From CAWBXL01 sp963837365 (GTDB lineage: Bacteria; Acidobacteriota; Terriglobia; Terriglobales; Acidobacteriaceae), in contig CAWIMW010000001.1 of assembly GCA_963837365.1 (NCBI GenBank), forward strand, positions 806,001 through 870,000: DNA of 64,000 bases, read 5' to 3'. A model generated the notes under the pieces. The model saw nothing but the letters and a program-made list of their open reading frames with translations, was not told the origin of the DNA and did no database searches. The translations under genes and the position numbers were made by a program. Shown piece by piece: positions 8,470-15,870 of the stretch (positions are counted from its first letter, which is position 1; every line of letters begins with the position of its first letter).

Positions 8470-8865
8470 TTATTTGTCCCTTACCATTCGTATAGGCCCA
8501 GGATATTGCGATACCACAGAGTCGGTCGTCAATAGCGTGATGCCCTCGACCGTCGCCTGTGCCACCAACACTCGGTCGAATGGGTCTCTGTGAATGGGGG
8601 GCAAGCTCTCGGTAGCAACCACATGATCGCTGATGATCGGCAATTCGCTATAGCCGTTGTCCAGTAGCCCGCGGCGTAGCAACCGGGCATCCACCTTGAA
8701 ATCTGGACGGCCCAACCCGCGCTTGATCGCTACCTCCCATAAACTGGCCGCGCTGAAAAGAAGTTCGTTCTCCGGATTATTGATCAGCTTGCGAGCTTGC
8801 GCGGAAAGCCGCTCGGGATCGCCAGCCGCCCATAAGAGAAGATGGGTATCCAGCAGCAGTTTCAT
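8470..8865 (-). CDS. VapC-type PIN-domain toxin
   Basis: A 131-residue PIN ribonuclease, toxin half of a type II toxin-antitoxin pair. Acidic active-site residues are visible in LLLDTHLLLW (Asp6), in the SLWEVAIK segment (Glu near 45), and in HRDPFDRVLVAQA and LTTDS near the C-terminus. Toxins of this fold cleave tRNA or rRNA. Its start codon overlaps the antitoxin stop by 4 bp, so the two are translationally coupled. Length is normal for the TA-associated PIN subfamily that pairs with Phd/YefM antitoxins. Confidence 0.88.
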   Translation of the reverse strand: MKLLLDTHLLLWAAGDPERLSAQARKLINNPENELLFSAASLWEVAIKRGLGRPDFKVDARLLRRGLLDNGYSELPIISDHVVATESLPPIHRDPFDRVLVAQATVEGITLLTTDSVVSQYPGPIRMVRDK

Positions 8866-9107
8866 GCCCCGCCGCCGAAGATCCGTTCAATCTCCTCACT
8901 GCCCATTCGGTCAAAGTCCTCGGGCACGGAAATCTGTCCTGCCATAAAACCGAGTCGGCGCATTTCAGCGCTCGTGGGAGCGTGAAGCGCTGTGACCTTG
9001 ACCACTGGCTTGCCAGCCTTAGCAATCACGAACGACTCGCCTTTTGACGCTTCTTCCACCAGCTTCGAGAGTTGCGTCTTTGCCTCGTGAATATTCACTG
9101 TTTTCAT
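8862..9107 (-). CDS. Phd/YefM-family antitoxin
   Basis: An 81-residue antitoxin with the standard N-terminal Phd/YefM fold (MKTVNIHEAKTQLSKLVEEA, then SFVIAKAGKPVVKV) that binds the operator, and a C-terminal tail (residues 50-81) expected to block the PIN active site. It is the first gene of the pair with the VapC toxin. An AT-rich inverted repeat sits 8 bp upstream of the start and is the likely autoregulatory operator. Confidence 0.88.
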   Translation of the reverse strand: MKTVNIHEAKTQLSKLVEEASKGESFVIAKAGKPVVKVTALHAPTSAEMRRLGFMAGQISVPEDFDRMGSEEIERIFGGGA

Positions 9108-9114
9108 ATACTTG

Positions 9115-9142
9115 AACTAGACTAAGTTTAATTAGTTTAGTT
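9115..9142 (-). promoter_or_regulatory. Inverted-repeat operator of the Phd/VapC pair
   Basis: AACTAGACTAA (9115-9125), a 6-bp spacer, and TTAGTTTAGTT (9132-9142) form an 11-bp inverted repeat with one mismatch. It lies directly before the antitoxin gene in a very AT-rich stretch that also contains TATA-like sequence. Autoregulation of Phd-type operons through such sites is known; the assignment here is inferred. Confidence 0.55.
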
Positions 9143-9172
9143 TATATATTATGAAGGAAATTGGCAAGTCAT

Positions 9173-9418
9173 TTAGCGAACTAAAATTACGTTAAAGAAA
9201 AACACCCAAGACAAAATACCTGCCATGCTTAGTGCGATGATTCCACATAGCCGGACCGAAACCAAGTACGCGGGTTTCTTCATCCACGTATGCCAAGGGT
9301 TGAATTTTCCCGATGATGATTTCAAGGCGAACTGCTGAATTTTCGATGGCGCAAGCAAGCAGAATGTGCCTATCAACGCGAGTATCAAAATAAATACTAA
9401 AAGCCCGAAAACTCTCAT
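9173..9418 (-). CDS. Small two-helix membrane protein
   Basis: An 81-residue protein with hydrophobic segments at about residues 3-23 and 55-78 and a basic loop between them (KFNPWHTWMKKP). No family recognised. The gene is AT-rich compared with its surroundings. It lies between the Phd/VapC pair and a 57-residue small gene on the same strand. Confidence 0.5.
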   Translation of the reverse strand: MRVFGLLVFILILALIGTFCLLAPSKIQQFALKSSSGKFNPWHTWMKKPAYLVSVRLCGIIALSMAGILSWVFFFNVILVR

Positions 9419-9431
9419 TTAGGGCCTCTGA

Positions 9432-9605
9432 TTATGACAGTTTTGGTGTCCCCTTGTATTTTCTTGCTGCTCGGTCTTGTTTCTTCCCATCCACATACAC
9501 CGGAATTCGCTGCAGCCCGTCCCCAGCCTGCGTGAACACAAACCAGTCATGTTCCTCGTCGATATATTCTAAAAAGTAGTCCTGCCCTTTCACCTGGAAT
9601 TGCAT
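9432..9605 (-). CDS. 57-residue conserved-looking hypothetical protein
   Basis: A short frame encoding 57 residues, starting MQFQVKGQDYFLEYIDEE and ending KYKGTPKLS. The composition is charged and soluble, with two aromatic-rich strands (DYFLEYID, DWFVFTQ), and codon usage is like that of real genes. A GGGGGTGA tract precedes the ATG as a plausible ribosome-binding site. The function is unknown. It is probably a small beta-sheet protein. Confidence 0.5.
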   Translation of the reverse strand: MQFQVKGQDYFLEYIDEEHDWFVFTQAGDGLQRIPVYVDGKKQDRAARKYKGTPKLS

Positions 9606-9638
9606 GTTGTCACCCCCACTACTTAAAGCGAAAAACCA

Positions 9639-9702
9639 GCCGCGGATTACGCAGATTTTCGCAGATTTTTAAATCCGCGTTCATCCGCGTAAATCTGCGG
9701 CC
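9639..9702. repeat. Dispersed inverted repeat (GCCGCGGATT type)
   Basis: GCCGCGGATTACGC at the left pairs with GCGTAAATCTGCGGC at the right, with internal CGCAGATT and ATCCGCG copies. A second member stands at 52460-52524. It is intergenic and non-coding. Confidence 0.7.
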
Positions 9703-9742
9703 AATGTTCTTAGATCCCTCGCTGTGCGCTCGGGATGATCGC

Positions 9743-9764
9743 AGCGGGGCTCAAACGCCCCGCT
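9743..9764 (-). terminator. Stem-loop after dnaK
   Basis: AGCGGGGC, a 6-nt loop and GCCCCGCT form a perfect 8-bp stem 9 bp after the dnaK stop. Flanking GATCGC (9737-9742) and GCGATC (9769-9774) can extend it. There is no U-tract, so intrinsic termination is likely but not certain. Confidence 0.5.
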
Positions 9765-9772
9765 AAACGCGA

Positions 9773-11704
9773 TCACTTCTTGTCCTCAACATCCACGTAC
9801 TCAGCATCAATCACGCCTTCGTCTTTCTTTGCACCCGAGCCGTTGGTTCCCGGCTCAGCGTTTGCCTCAGGCGTTGGTCCCGCTCCAGGAGCCGGCTGCG
9901 CTTGTGCTGACTTGTACATCTGCTCCGCCAGTTTGTGCGAAGCGGCGGTCAGCGTCTCGCGCGCCTTCTCCATCTGCGCCTTGTCGTTCGACTCGACGGC
10001 TTTCTTCGCGTCGGCCAAAGCGTTCTCCACATCGCCGCGCTCGGAGCCGGAGATCTTGTCGCCCGACTCCTTCAGCATCTTCTCGATCTGGTAGATCATC
10101 GAGTCGAGCTGGTTCTTGGCGTCGATGGATTCACGCTGCGCCTTGTCCTCGGCCGCGTGCGCGTCGGCGTCCTTTGCCATGCGCTCCACTTCTTCTTTCG
10201 ACAGACCGGAAGACGACGTAATCGTGATCTTCTGGTCTTTGCCGGTGGCGTTGTCCTTGGCCGTCACATTGAGAATGCCGTTCGCGTCAATGTCGAACGT
10301 CACTTCAATCTGCGGCACCCCACGCGGAGCCGGTGGCAAACCGGTCAGGTGGAACTTGCCCAGCGTACGGTTCTGCGCCGCCATCGGACGTTCGCCTTGC
10401 AGCACGTGGACTTCAACCGACGTCTGACTATCGGCCGCGGTCGAGAACGTTTCCGTCTTCTTAGTAGGAATCGTCGTGTTGCGCGGGATCATCGGCGTGG
10501 CCACGCCGCCCAAAGTTTCAATCGCCAGGGTCAACGGAGTCACGTCGAGCAGCAACAGGTCTTTCACTTCGCCGCCCAAAACGCCGCCTTGAATGGCCGC
10601 GCCGATTGCGACGACTTCATCCGGGTTCACGCCCTTGTGGCCTTCGCGTCCAAACAATTCTTTAACAATCGCCTGGATACGAGGCATACGCGTCTGTCCG
10701 CCGACCAGCACGACTTCATTGATCTTGCTGATGTCAACGCCCGCGTCCTTCATGCACTGCTTCGACGGCCCAACCGACCGCTGAAGAATGTCTTCGACCA
10801 TCGACTCGAGCTTCGCCCGCGTCAGCTTCTTCACCAAATGCTTCGGGCCGGAAGCGTCGGCAGTAATAAATGGAAGATTGATTTCCGTCTCCATGGTTGT
10901 GGAGAGTTCAATCTTGGCGCGCTCGGCTGCGTCACGCAGACGTTGTAGCGCCATCTCGTTGCCCTTGCCGCGCAGGTCGAGACCTTCATCTTTCTTGAAC
11001 TCGTCAATCAGCCAGTCCACCAGGCGCTGATCAATGTTGTCGCCGCCGAGGTGGGTGTCACCGTTGGTAGCCTTGACTTCGATCACGCCTTCGCCGACTT
11101 CGAGCACCGAGATGTCAAACGTCCCGCCGCCGAAGTCGTACACCGCGATGGTCTCGTCTTTACCTTTGTCGAGACCGTAAGCCAGCGCAGCCGCCGTAGG
11201 CTCATTGATGATTCGCTTCACCTCGAGCCCGGCAATCTGTCCGGCATCTTTGGTCGCCTGTCGCTGGGCGTCATTGAAATACGCCGGCACAGTGATCACG
11301 GCTTCGGTGACTTTCTCGCCGAGATAGTCTTCCGCCGCCTTCTTCAGCTTCTGCAAAATCAGCGCGGAGATCTGGGGCGGAGTCTGCTTCTTGCCCTGGG
11401 CGATGACGGCCACATGGTCGCCGTCGCGCTCCACTTTGTAGGGCACCATCTTCAACTCTTCGCTGACTTCGTCATAGCGCCGCCCCATAAAACGCTTGAT
11501 CGAATAAACCGTGTTCTCAGGATTGGTAATGGCCTGCCGCTTAGCCACCTGCCCAACCAGCCGCTCCCCGGTCTTGGTAAATCCAACGACCGACGGGGTA
11601 GTGCGGCCTCCTTCTTCATTAGGAATGACCTTGGGCTCGCCACCCTCCATAACGGCCACGCAGGAGTTGGTGGTGCCGAGGTCGATTCCGATAATCTTGG
11701 CCAT
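9773..11704 (-). CDS. dnaK: Chaperone DnaK (Hsp70)
   Basis: A 643-residue Hsp70. The nucleotide-binding domain begins GIDLGTTNSCVAV and includes IINEPTAAALAYG and VYDFGGGTFDISVLEVG. The linker DLLLLDVTPLTL near residue 390 leads to the substrate-binding domain, and the C-terminal lid ends in a Gly/Pro/Ala-rich tail with an acidic end (DAEYVDVEDKK). Length and motifs are complete. The start has AGGAGGAG about 5 bases upstream. Expression is probably controlled by HspR through the HAIR-like element overlapping its promoter. No grpE or dnaJ is adjacent, so it may be monocistronic. Confidence 0.98.
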   Translation of the reverse strand: MAKIIGIDLGTTNSCVAVMEGGEPKVIPNEEGGRTTPSVVGFTKTGERLVGQVAKRQAITNPENTVYSIKRFMGRRYDEVSEELKMVPYKVERDGDHVAVIAQGKKQTPPQISALILQKLKKAAEDYLGEKVTEAVITVPAYFNDAQRQATKDAGQIAGLEVKRIINEPTAAALAYGLDKGKDETIAVYDFGGGTFDISVLEVGEGVIEVKATNGDTHLGGDNIDQRLVDWLIDEFKKDEGLDLRGKGNEMALQRLRDAAERAKIELSTTMETEINLPFITADASGPKHLVKKLTRAKLESMVEDILQRSVGPSKQCMKDAGVDISKINEVVLVGGQTRMPRIQAIVKELFGREGHKGVNPDEVVAIGAAIQGGVLGGEVKDLLLLDVTPLTLAIETLGGVATPMIPRNTTIPTKKTETFSTAADSQTSVEVHVLQGERPMAAQNRTLGKFHLTGLPPAPRGVPQIEVTFDIDANGILNVTAKDNATGKDQKITITSSSGLSKEEVERMAKDADAHAAEDKAQRESIDAKNQLDSMIYQIEKMLKESGDKISGSERGDVENALADAKKAVESNDKAQMEKARETLTAASHKLAEQMYKSAQAQPAPGAGPTPEANAEPGTNGSGAKKDEGVIDAEYVDVEDKK

Positions 11705-11766
11705 GATGCTCCTCCTAAAACTTTAAGTGCTTTGTAATCAGTGTGATTATGGTTGCACTGGACAGT

Positions 11767-11796
11767 ATGGTAAGACTTGAGTGAGTTACTGTCAAG
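11767..11796 (-). promoter_or_regulatory. dnaK promoter overlapped by a HAIR-like HspR operator
   Basis: On the minus strand TTGACA (plus 11790-11795) and TACCAT (plus 11767-11772) are separated by exactly 17 bp and point at dnaK. The inverted repeat CTTGAGT-N7-TGTCAAG occupies 11776-11796 on the plus strand. It matches the HAIR consensus CTTGAGT-N7-ACTCAAG in the whole left half and in five of seven right-half bases. The repeat covers the -35 box and spacer, a position suited to repression. The window also encodes HspR. Confidence 0.7.
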
Positions 11797-11865
11797 TATT
11801 GGATGCGACAGGGAAACGAAAAGTCGCTCCATAAATTCCTATAGTGAATGTACAATCCCTCCGCC

Positions 11866-12675
11866 ATGTTGACTTTTAATTCAATTCTCAAGCTTGAGCA
11901 GATTGAACCGAGAAATGTTCGGCTCGTGCGGCATCAAGATAACCGCGCTGAAGTGCATTGCACTCCTTACAATTTATGGCGTGCGGCGGACGGGCGACTT
12001 GAAACTTATCAGCGTATACAGCGGCGCAAGGTTTTCGATGTCGGGGGCCTTTTGGCAAGTTTTGTGGTCACGCCGTCGGACGAAACTTTATTTGTTGGAC
12101 TCTATCGCGTGAACAACATTGGCATAGCTCCTACGGGAACAATTGATCCAGTAATACAAGCGGATAGAGCAGGGATGAATCTTTATGACATTTCCAAGGA
12201 AGATAAGCTTTCTGATTATGTAGGCCACTTGATTGTGGATTGGGGCGGTGGACGGCGAGCATGGGTACAACTAGCCCATAAACAAGATAAACCGATTATT
12301 GAAATCAGAAAGGAATTGCGAGAGCAACCATTTCCGGGATTCAAAGAGTTTTCTTGGGACATCGATGAAATAGTTTCTATCCCGCTAACTTGGCAGGCAG
12401 TATTGAAATCTGTAAAAGGTGTGTATTTGCTTATTTGCAAGGATACTGGCAAACAATATGTCGGGTCAGCTAAAGGGGAAGAAAGTCTATGGGCGCGCTT
12501 CCAGGAATATAAGAATACTGGACATGGCGGCAATATCGAACTTAGGGCTCGTGGCCGTAAACAATATCGAGTGACGGTGCTGGAAGTTGTAAACTCAGAC
12601 GAAGGAATTGAAGAGGTCGAGAGCGCGTGGAAAAGGAAGTTGATGAGTCGTGAATTCGGGTTGAATCGCAACTAG
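11866..12675 (+). CDS. GIY-YIG nuclease domain protein
   Basis: A 269-residue protein with an uncharacterised N-terminal region (residues 1-175) and a C-terminal GIY-YIG domain from about 185: GVYLLICKDTGKQYVGSAKG, then the Arg of LWARFQEYKNTGHGGN and the Glu of EEVESAWKRKLMSR. These are the catalytic signatures of the fold, which nicks or cleaves DNA. The start is not certain: another ATG lies 18 bp upstream and neither has a good ribosome-binding site. The gene is AT-richer than its neighbours and stands alone, divergent from dnaK, at the edge of an accessory stretch, which suggests transfer. Homologous standalone GIY-YIG proteins have no fixed role. Confidence 0.75.
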   Translation: MLTFNSILKLEQIEPRNVRLVRHQDNRAEVHCTPYNLWRAADGRLETYQRIQRRKVFDVGGLLASFVVTPSDETLFVGLYRVNNIGIAPTGTIDPVIQADRAGMNLYDISKEDKLSDYVGHLIVDWGGGRRAWVQLAHKQDKPIIEIRKELREQPFPGFKEFSWDIDEIVSIPLTWQAVLKSVKGVYLLICKDTGKQYVGSAKGEESLWARFQEYKNTGHGGNIELRARGRKQYRVTVLEVVNSDEGIEEVESAWKRKLMSREFGLNRN

Positions 12676-12740
12676 AAATGTTCCTCAGATTTTTGTTAGC
12701 GGGCTCGAAGCCACGGACCCTCCCTCGCCGAGAAATGTCT

Positions 12741-13088
12741 TCAGCCCTTCGGGTTTGCCCAGTACTCGATCTGCTCAATCTTGTCCGCGCTCAGACCATC
12801 CAAATCTGCTTTGGCCAGCCATCCGTCGCGCAACAACTCGGCAAACACCGAAATCAACACTGAATATCGGTAGTCGTAGCGCTGGTCCACCTTTTTCCGC
12901 TCGCGGGAAAGATAGTCGTGAAGTTTCCAGATGCCATACGGGGGCGCAGAGGCAGCCAACATCTCTTTCGCCCGCGCAGTGATGGCGGAGCACTGCCTCT
13001 TCAACGCCGCGTCAAACGCCTTGCGGGCAATTTTCTTCTCTGCGGGAGACCACCCGGTTTCGATGCGAAATGCTGTGGGCGATTTCAT
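12741..13088 (-). CDS. Fluorescence recovery protein (FRP)-like protein
   Basis: A 115-residue all-alpha protein that strongly resembles the cyanobacterial fluorescence recovery protein. The core reads WKLHDYLSRERKKVDQ followed by YDYRYSVLISVFAELL and RDGWL, then DLDGLSADKIEQI. The four residues important in FRP (Trp50, His53, Asp54, Arg60 in Synechocystis numbering) appear here as Trp54, His57, Asp58 and Arg64, with identical spacing. In cyanobacteria FRP binds the orange carotenoid protein and ends photoprotection. No orange carotenoid protein or phycobilisome gene is in the window, so the partner here is unknown. The start at 13088 has GGAGG 7 bases upstream; the open frame continues to 13652 but that part is repeat sequence. 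Confidence 0.75.
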   Translation of the reverse strand: MKSPTAFRIETGWSPAEKKIARKAFDAALKRQCSAITARAKEMLAASAPPYGIWKLHDYLSRERKKVDQRYDYRYSVLISVFAELLRDGWLAKADLDGLSADKIEQIEYWANPKG

Positions 13089-13180
13089 GGGGCGGCCTCC
13101 GGTTCGCGTAGTCGGCAACATAGTAACGGAAATCCCACCTTCCGTGGTCTTCGAAGCGCCGAAATTCCACTTCCCCAACC

Positions 13181-13370
13181 CTGTCATCCTGAGCGGAGTG
13201 GCCGCTTCGCGAATGCGAAGCCGCCACGGAGTCGAAGGGCCCCGCGACCGCATGCAGCGAGACAGACCTCGCAAGGTATTCTCAAGGTGCGCTGAAGTGA
13301 TCGGAGAGAATTCCCTCCAGCAGCGCCAACGCATCCAGCCGCACCGGGGTCCTTCGACTCCGTAATTGCT
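13181..13370 (+). repeat. Dispersed repeat element, copy 1
   Basis: It starts with CTGTCATCCTG at 13181-13191. The part from 13231 to 13370 is clearly homologous to 15899-16035: shared blocks are CAGCGAGACAG, CATCCAG and CCTTCGACTCCGTAATTGCT. The complementary CAGGATGACAG end is found at 14820-14830, beyond the IS110 gene, as though the IS lies inside this element. Confidence 0.6.
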
Positions 13371-13481
13371 GCGCTGCGCGCAACCATTGCTCCGCTTGAT
13401 TGCATAACGACGTTGGCCCGCTTCGTGGCGAGTAAATTGGAAGCTGCGAAGTCGACCAAGGCTCGAGAAGGAGCCAACGTC

Positions 13482-14563
13482 ATGCTGATTATAGGCTGTG
13501 ATTTTCATCCTGGGTTTCAGCAGGTCGCGATCTTTGACAAGCGAACGGGAGAGTATGAGGAGAAGCGGCTGAACCACCGGGAAGAGGCGGAGCAGTTTTA
13601 CCGTTCTTTGGCGGGGCAGGAGGTGCGAGTGGGGATGGAGGCCTGCGGGCACTATCCCTGGTTCGAGCGGTTGCTTCAGGAGTTGGGGTTCGAGTGTGGC
13701 TGGGAGATGCGGCCAAGATTCGGGCCTCGGTGGTGCGGCAGCAGAAGACCGACCGGCGGGACGCGGAGCAGTTGCAGGTGTTGATGCGGGAAGAACGGTT
13801 TCCGCGGATTTGGGTGCCGAGTCTGGAGGAGCGGGACGTGCGGCAGTTGCTGGTGCATCGGCACAAGCAGAGCCTGCCCTGAGCTTGCCGAAGGGTGCAG
13901 GCGCGGACCCGGACCAAGAACCAGTTGCATGCGCTGGCGTTGAGTCAGGGAGTGCAGCGCAAGCGCAAGCTGTGGACTGAGGCGGGACGGGCGGAGTTGG
14001 AGAAGTTGGAGTTGCTGCCCTACGCCGCGGTGCGTCGCGAGCGTTTGCTGGCCGGGCTGGACCAGCTGGAAGTGGAGATCAACCAACTGAACCGGCGGGT
14101 GGAAGAAGAAGTGAAGCAGAGGCCGGCGGCGGTGAAGTTGATGACGCATCCGGGAGTGGGGCCGGTGACGGCGTTGGCCATGGTGCTGACGCTGGGGCCG
14201 GCGGAGCGATTCGAGAATGGGCGCAAAGTGGGCAGCTACTTTGGGCTGATTCCGAGCGAGCATTCCAGCGGAGGACGGCAGCGGCTGGGACACATCAGCA
14301 AGCAGGGCAGTTCGTTTCTGCGCTTTTTGCTGGTGGAGGCGGGGCAGAGTGCGGCGCGTTACGACGCCGAGCTGGGCCGCTTTTATCGCCGCCTGGCGGC
14401 GCGCAAGCATCGCGCGCTGGCCAAGGTGGCAGTGGCCAGGAAACTGGCGACGAGGTTGTACCTGATGTTGCGCGAAGACTGGAACTATGCGCAACTGTGC
14501 CAGGCGTTTGTGCAGGCGAGCCCGAGTCATTCTGTGGCGGCAAGACCGAAGCCGACCGCTTGA
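13482..14563 (+). pseudogene. Degenerate IS110-family transposase
   Basis: About 360 codons of an IS110/IS1111-type transposase. The N-terminal DEDD (RuvC-like) domain begins MLIIGCDFHPGFQQVAIFD; the C-terminal Tnp domain has THPGVGPVTALAMVLTLG and SEHSSGGRQRLGHISKQGSS. Two lesions are visible. A single base is missing near 13694, where GFE should continue as VWLGDAAKIRAS in the next frame. Then 24 bp at 13871-13894 (AGCCTGCCCTGAGC then TTGCCGAAGG) interrupt QVQARTRTKNQ, adding an in-frame TGA at 13880. The product cannot be made as one protein. The start has AAGGAG upstream. Such enzymes use a bridge RNA from the IS flank. Confidence 0.85.
13871..13894. repeat. 24-bp repeat inserted in the transposase gene
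   Basis: The sequence AGCCTGCCCTGAGC followed by TTGCCGAAGG is the widespread CCTGAGCnTGnCGAAGG type of dispersed motif. Removing exactly 24 bp restores a continuous transposase frame with the junction HKQ-VQARTRTK. Confidence 0.7.
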
Positions 14564-14819
14564 GTAGGCAGCCTGCCTCCCTGAAGTAAGTGGGGAGTTC
14601 GAAGCAGCAATTGTGGGAGCACGTACCGAAGAGATGGGTGGTGAGACCTTGCGTCCACCGCGAGATTGAGAGAACACACGAGCCGTGGTCGAAATCGCAC
14701 AAGCAACGGCAACAACAAAAGCAAAAGCGCTGGGGAAAAGGAACGTCAAAACCTCTTCCACCGCGTCGATGCCGTGGTGTCGCCAAAATCTGCCTTGACA
14801 CCGACTCCGTCGTTAGAGA
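14564..14819 (+). ncRNA. Possible bridge-RNA region of the IS110-type element
   Basis: A 256-bp non-coding stretch follows the transposase. In the IS1111 group the bridge RNA is encoded in the 3' flank, whereas the 5' flank here is only about 110 bp. Open frames in it are unlike any protein. The region is offered as a candidate on position alone; no loop-to-target match has been worked out. Confidence 0.25.
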
Positions 14820-14847
14820 CAGGATGACAGTTTGTTAGCATTGCCGC

Positions 14848-15105
14848 ATGACTCGCCGAGAACAATGGCGGCCCGTGCTGGAAGCCGAAATGAAGCGCTG
14901 GTCGGCCAAGCCGGTTCTGTAACTCCTATCCAAGTTGAAGGATGTGCACGCTTACCAAGTGAAGTTCGCTGCCAAGGACTACACCGTAGAAGTGCAGCTT
15001 CTGGAGAACACCGATCACTATATCCACGTAAGTGTGGATGTGGATGACGGAACTCTCCCGGCATCCTTCCGCCCGTTGAGCGACAGTTTCATCCGCGAGA
15101 AATAA
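14848..15105 (+). pseudogene. Small conserved protein gene with an internal stop
   Basis: An 86-codon frame starting MTRREQWRPVLEAEMKRW, interrupted by TAA at 14920-14922 and continuing in the same frame as LKDVHAYQVKFAAKDYTVEV to FIREK before the TAA at 15103. Both halves read as coding and the second ends in a compact beta-rich domain (LENTDHYIHVSVDVDDG). It is convergent with the PIN toxin gene. Either a nonsense mutation has inactivated it or the second half is made from an internal start; no good ribosome-binding site is seen for the latter. Confidence 0.6.
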
Positions 15106-15528
15106 CTACCGTTTCAGTTCCGGCACCACCCACTCCAATACCTCCCGCGCATTCACAATGGGTGTCTGCCGCCACTGTTTGGGGAAGTGACGTTTATTAC
15201 CCGTGACCAGATACTCGGCCTTGCCAGCCTCAGCACATTCGAGAAAGCGATTGTCGGCAGGATCGCGGGCCGCGTCCAGCGTGCGAGTTGGACGCACGGT
15301 TCTCGCCACTGCGCGAATAGCGCGCAACGACTGAGTCACCTGCCGCGGCTTGATGCCGAACTTCGGCCGGCGCAGGACGCCTTCGTACTCAGCCAGAATC
15401 GGCTCCGAAATGGCGAGCTGAAGCTTGCGGGCGAGGACGAGGTCGAGAACGTGCCGTTCATACCCCTCCGCATTCAGGTGCGCGGACACAATCACATTCG
15501 TGTCCAGCACTACGCGGATGATGCCCAT
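15106..15528 (-). CDS. PIN-family toxin (PIN_3 type)
   Basis: A 140-residue PIN ribonuclease of the type listed as putative toxin component, PIN family. The active-site carboxylates appear in VVLDTNVIVSA (Asp9), EPILAEYEGVL, ARDPADNRFLECA and YLVTGNKRHF. It starts 2 bp after the upstream antitoxin stop and ends against the converging degenerate gene. No membrane segment or signal. The cleavage target is unknown. Confidence 0.85.
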   Translation of the reverse strand: MGIIRVVLDTNVIVSAHLNAEGYERHVLDLVLARKLQLAISEPILAEYEGVLRRPKFGIKPRQVTQSLRAIRAVARTVRPTRTLDAARDPADNRFLECAEAGKAEYLVTGNKRHFPKQWRQTPIVNAREVLEWVVPELKR

Positions 15529-15530
15529 AA

Positions 15531-15824
15531 CTAGAGTGAGCGCTCGCGGCGGTAGGCGCGAATTTCACGGTTGATTTCGCGCATGGAGAGCTTGTTCTTG
15601 CCCTGCTTGCGGGCCGCATTGCGGATGGCGGCGAGGGTTTTCTTCTCTGGGGCAATCGTGCGTAGGAAATCCTTGATTCCCATGATCACCACTTGCGGCT
15701 CCCCGCGCCGGTCCACCACAAACCGGGTGTCGTCAGTCCTGGCACGCCGCATGATCTGGCCGAGCTGGGTTCGGGCGGCCAGCGCAGAAATGATCTTGGG
15801 AGCGGCAGTTGGAGAAGTAGCCAT
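15531..15824 (-). CDS. Phd/YefM-like antitoxin
   Basis: A 97-residue protein with an antitoxin-like N-terminal half (IISALAARTQLGQIMRRA, then TRFVVDRRGEPQVVIM) and a strongly basic C-terminal half ending YRRERSL. It is the upstream partner of the PIN toxin. An 18-bp near-palindrome directly abuts the start codon and is the probable operator for autoregulation. Confidence 0.8.
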   Translation of the reverse strand: MATSPTAAPKIISALAARTQLGQIMRRARTDDTRFVVDRRGEPQVVIMGIKDFLRTIAPEKKTLAAIRNAARKQGKNKLSMREINREIRAYRRERSL

Positions 15825-15842
15825 GAATTGATTAATTAATTC
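15825..15842 (-). promoter_or_regulatory. Near-palindromic operator of the second TA pair
   Basis: GAATTGATTAATTAATTC at 15825-15842 is an almost perfect 18-bp palindrome touching the antitoxin start codon. A consensus TATAAT lies just upstream on the minus strand (plus 15849-15854), so the site lies over the transcription start. Confidence 0.55.
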
Positions 15843-15870
15843 AGCGACATTATATCAGTTGAGCACGAAG

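Noticed and set aside
9935..10948. A long plus-strand open frame
   Set aside because: It is the shadow of dnaK, whose protein is beyond doubt on the minus strand.
13089..13652. N-terminal extension of the FRP-like frame
   Set aside because: This part is repeat DNA and IS sequence read backwards; a good ribosome-binding site marks the start at 13088.
13676..14761. A 361-residue open frame on the minus strand
   Set aside because: It is antisense to the IS110 transposase, rich in His, Gln, Arg and Pro, and has no domain; the plus-strand frames show clear transposase motifs.
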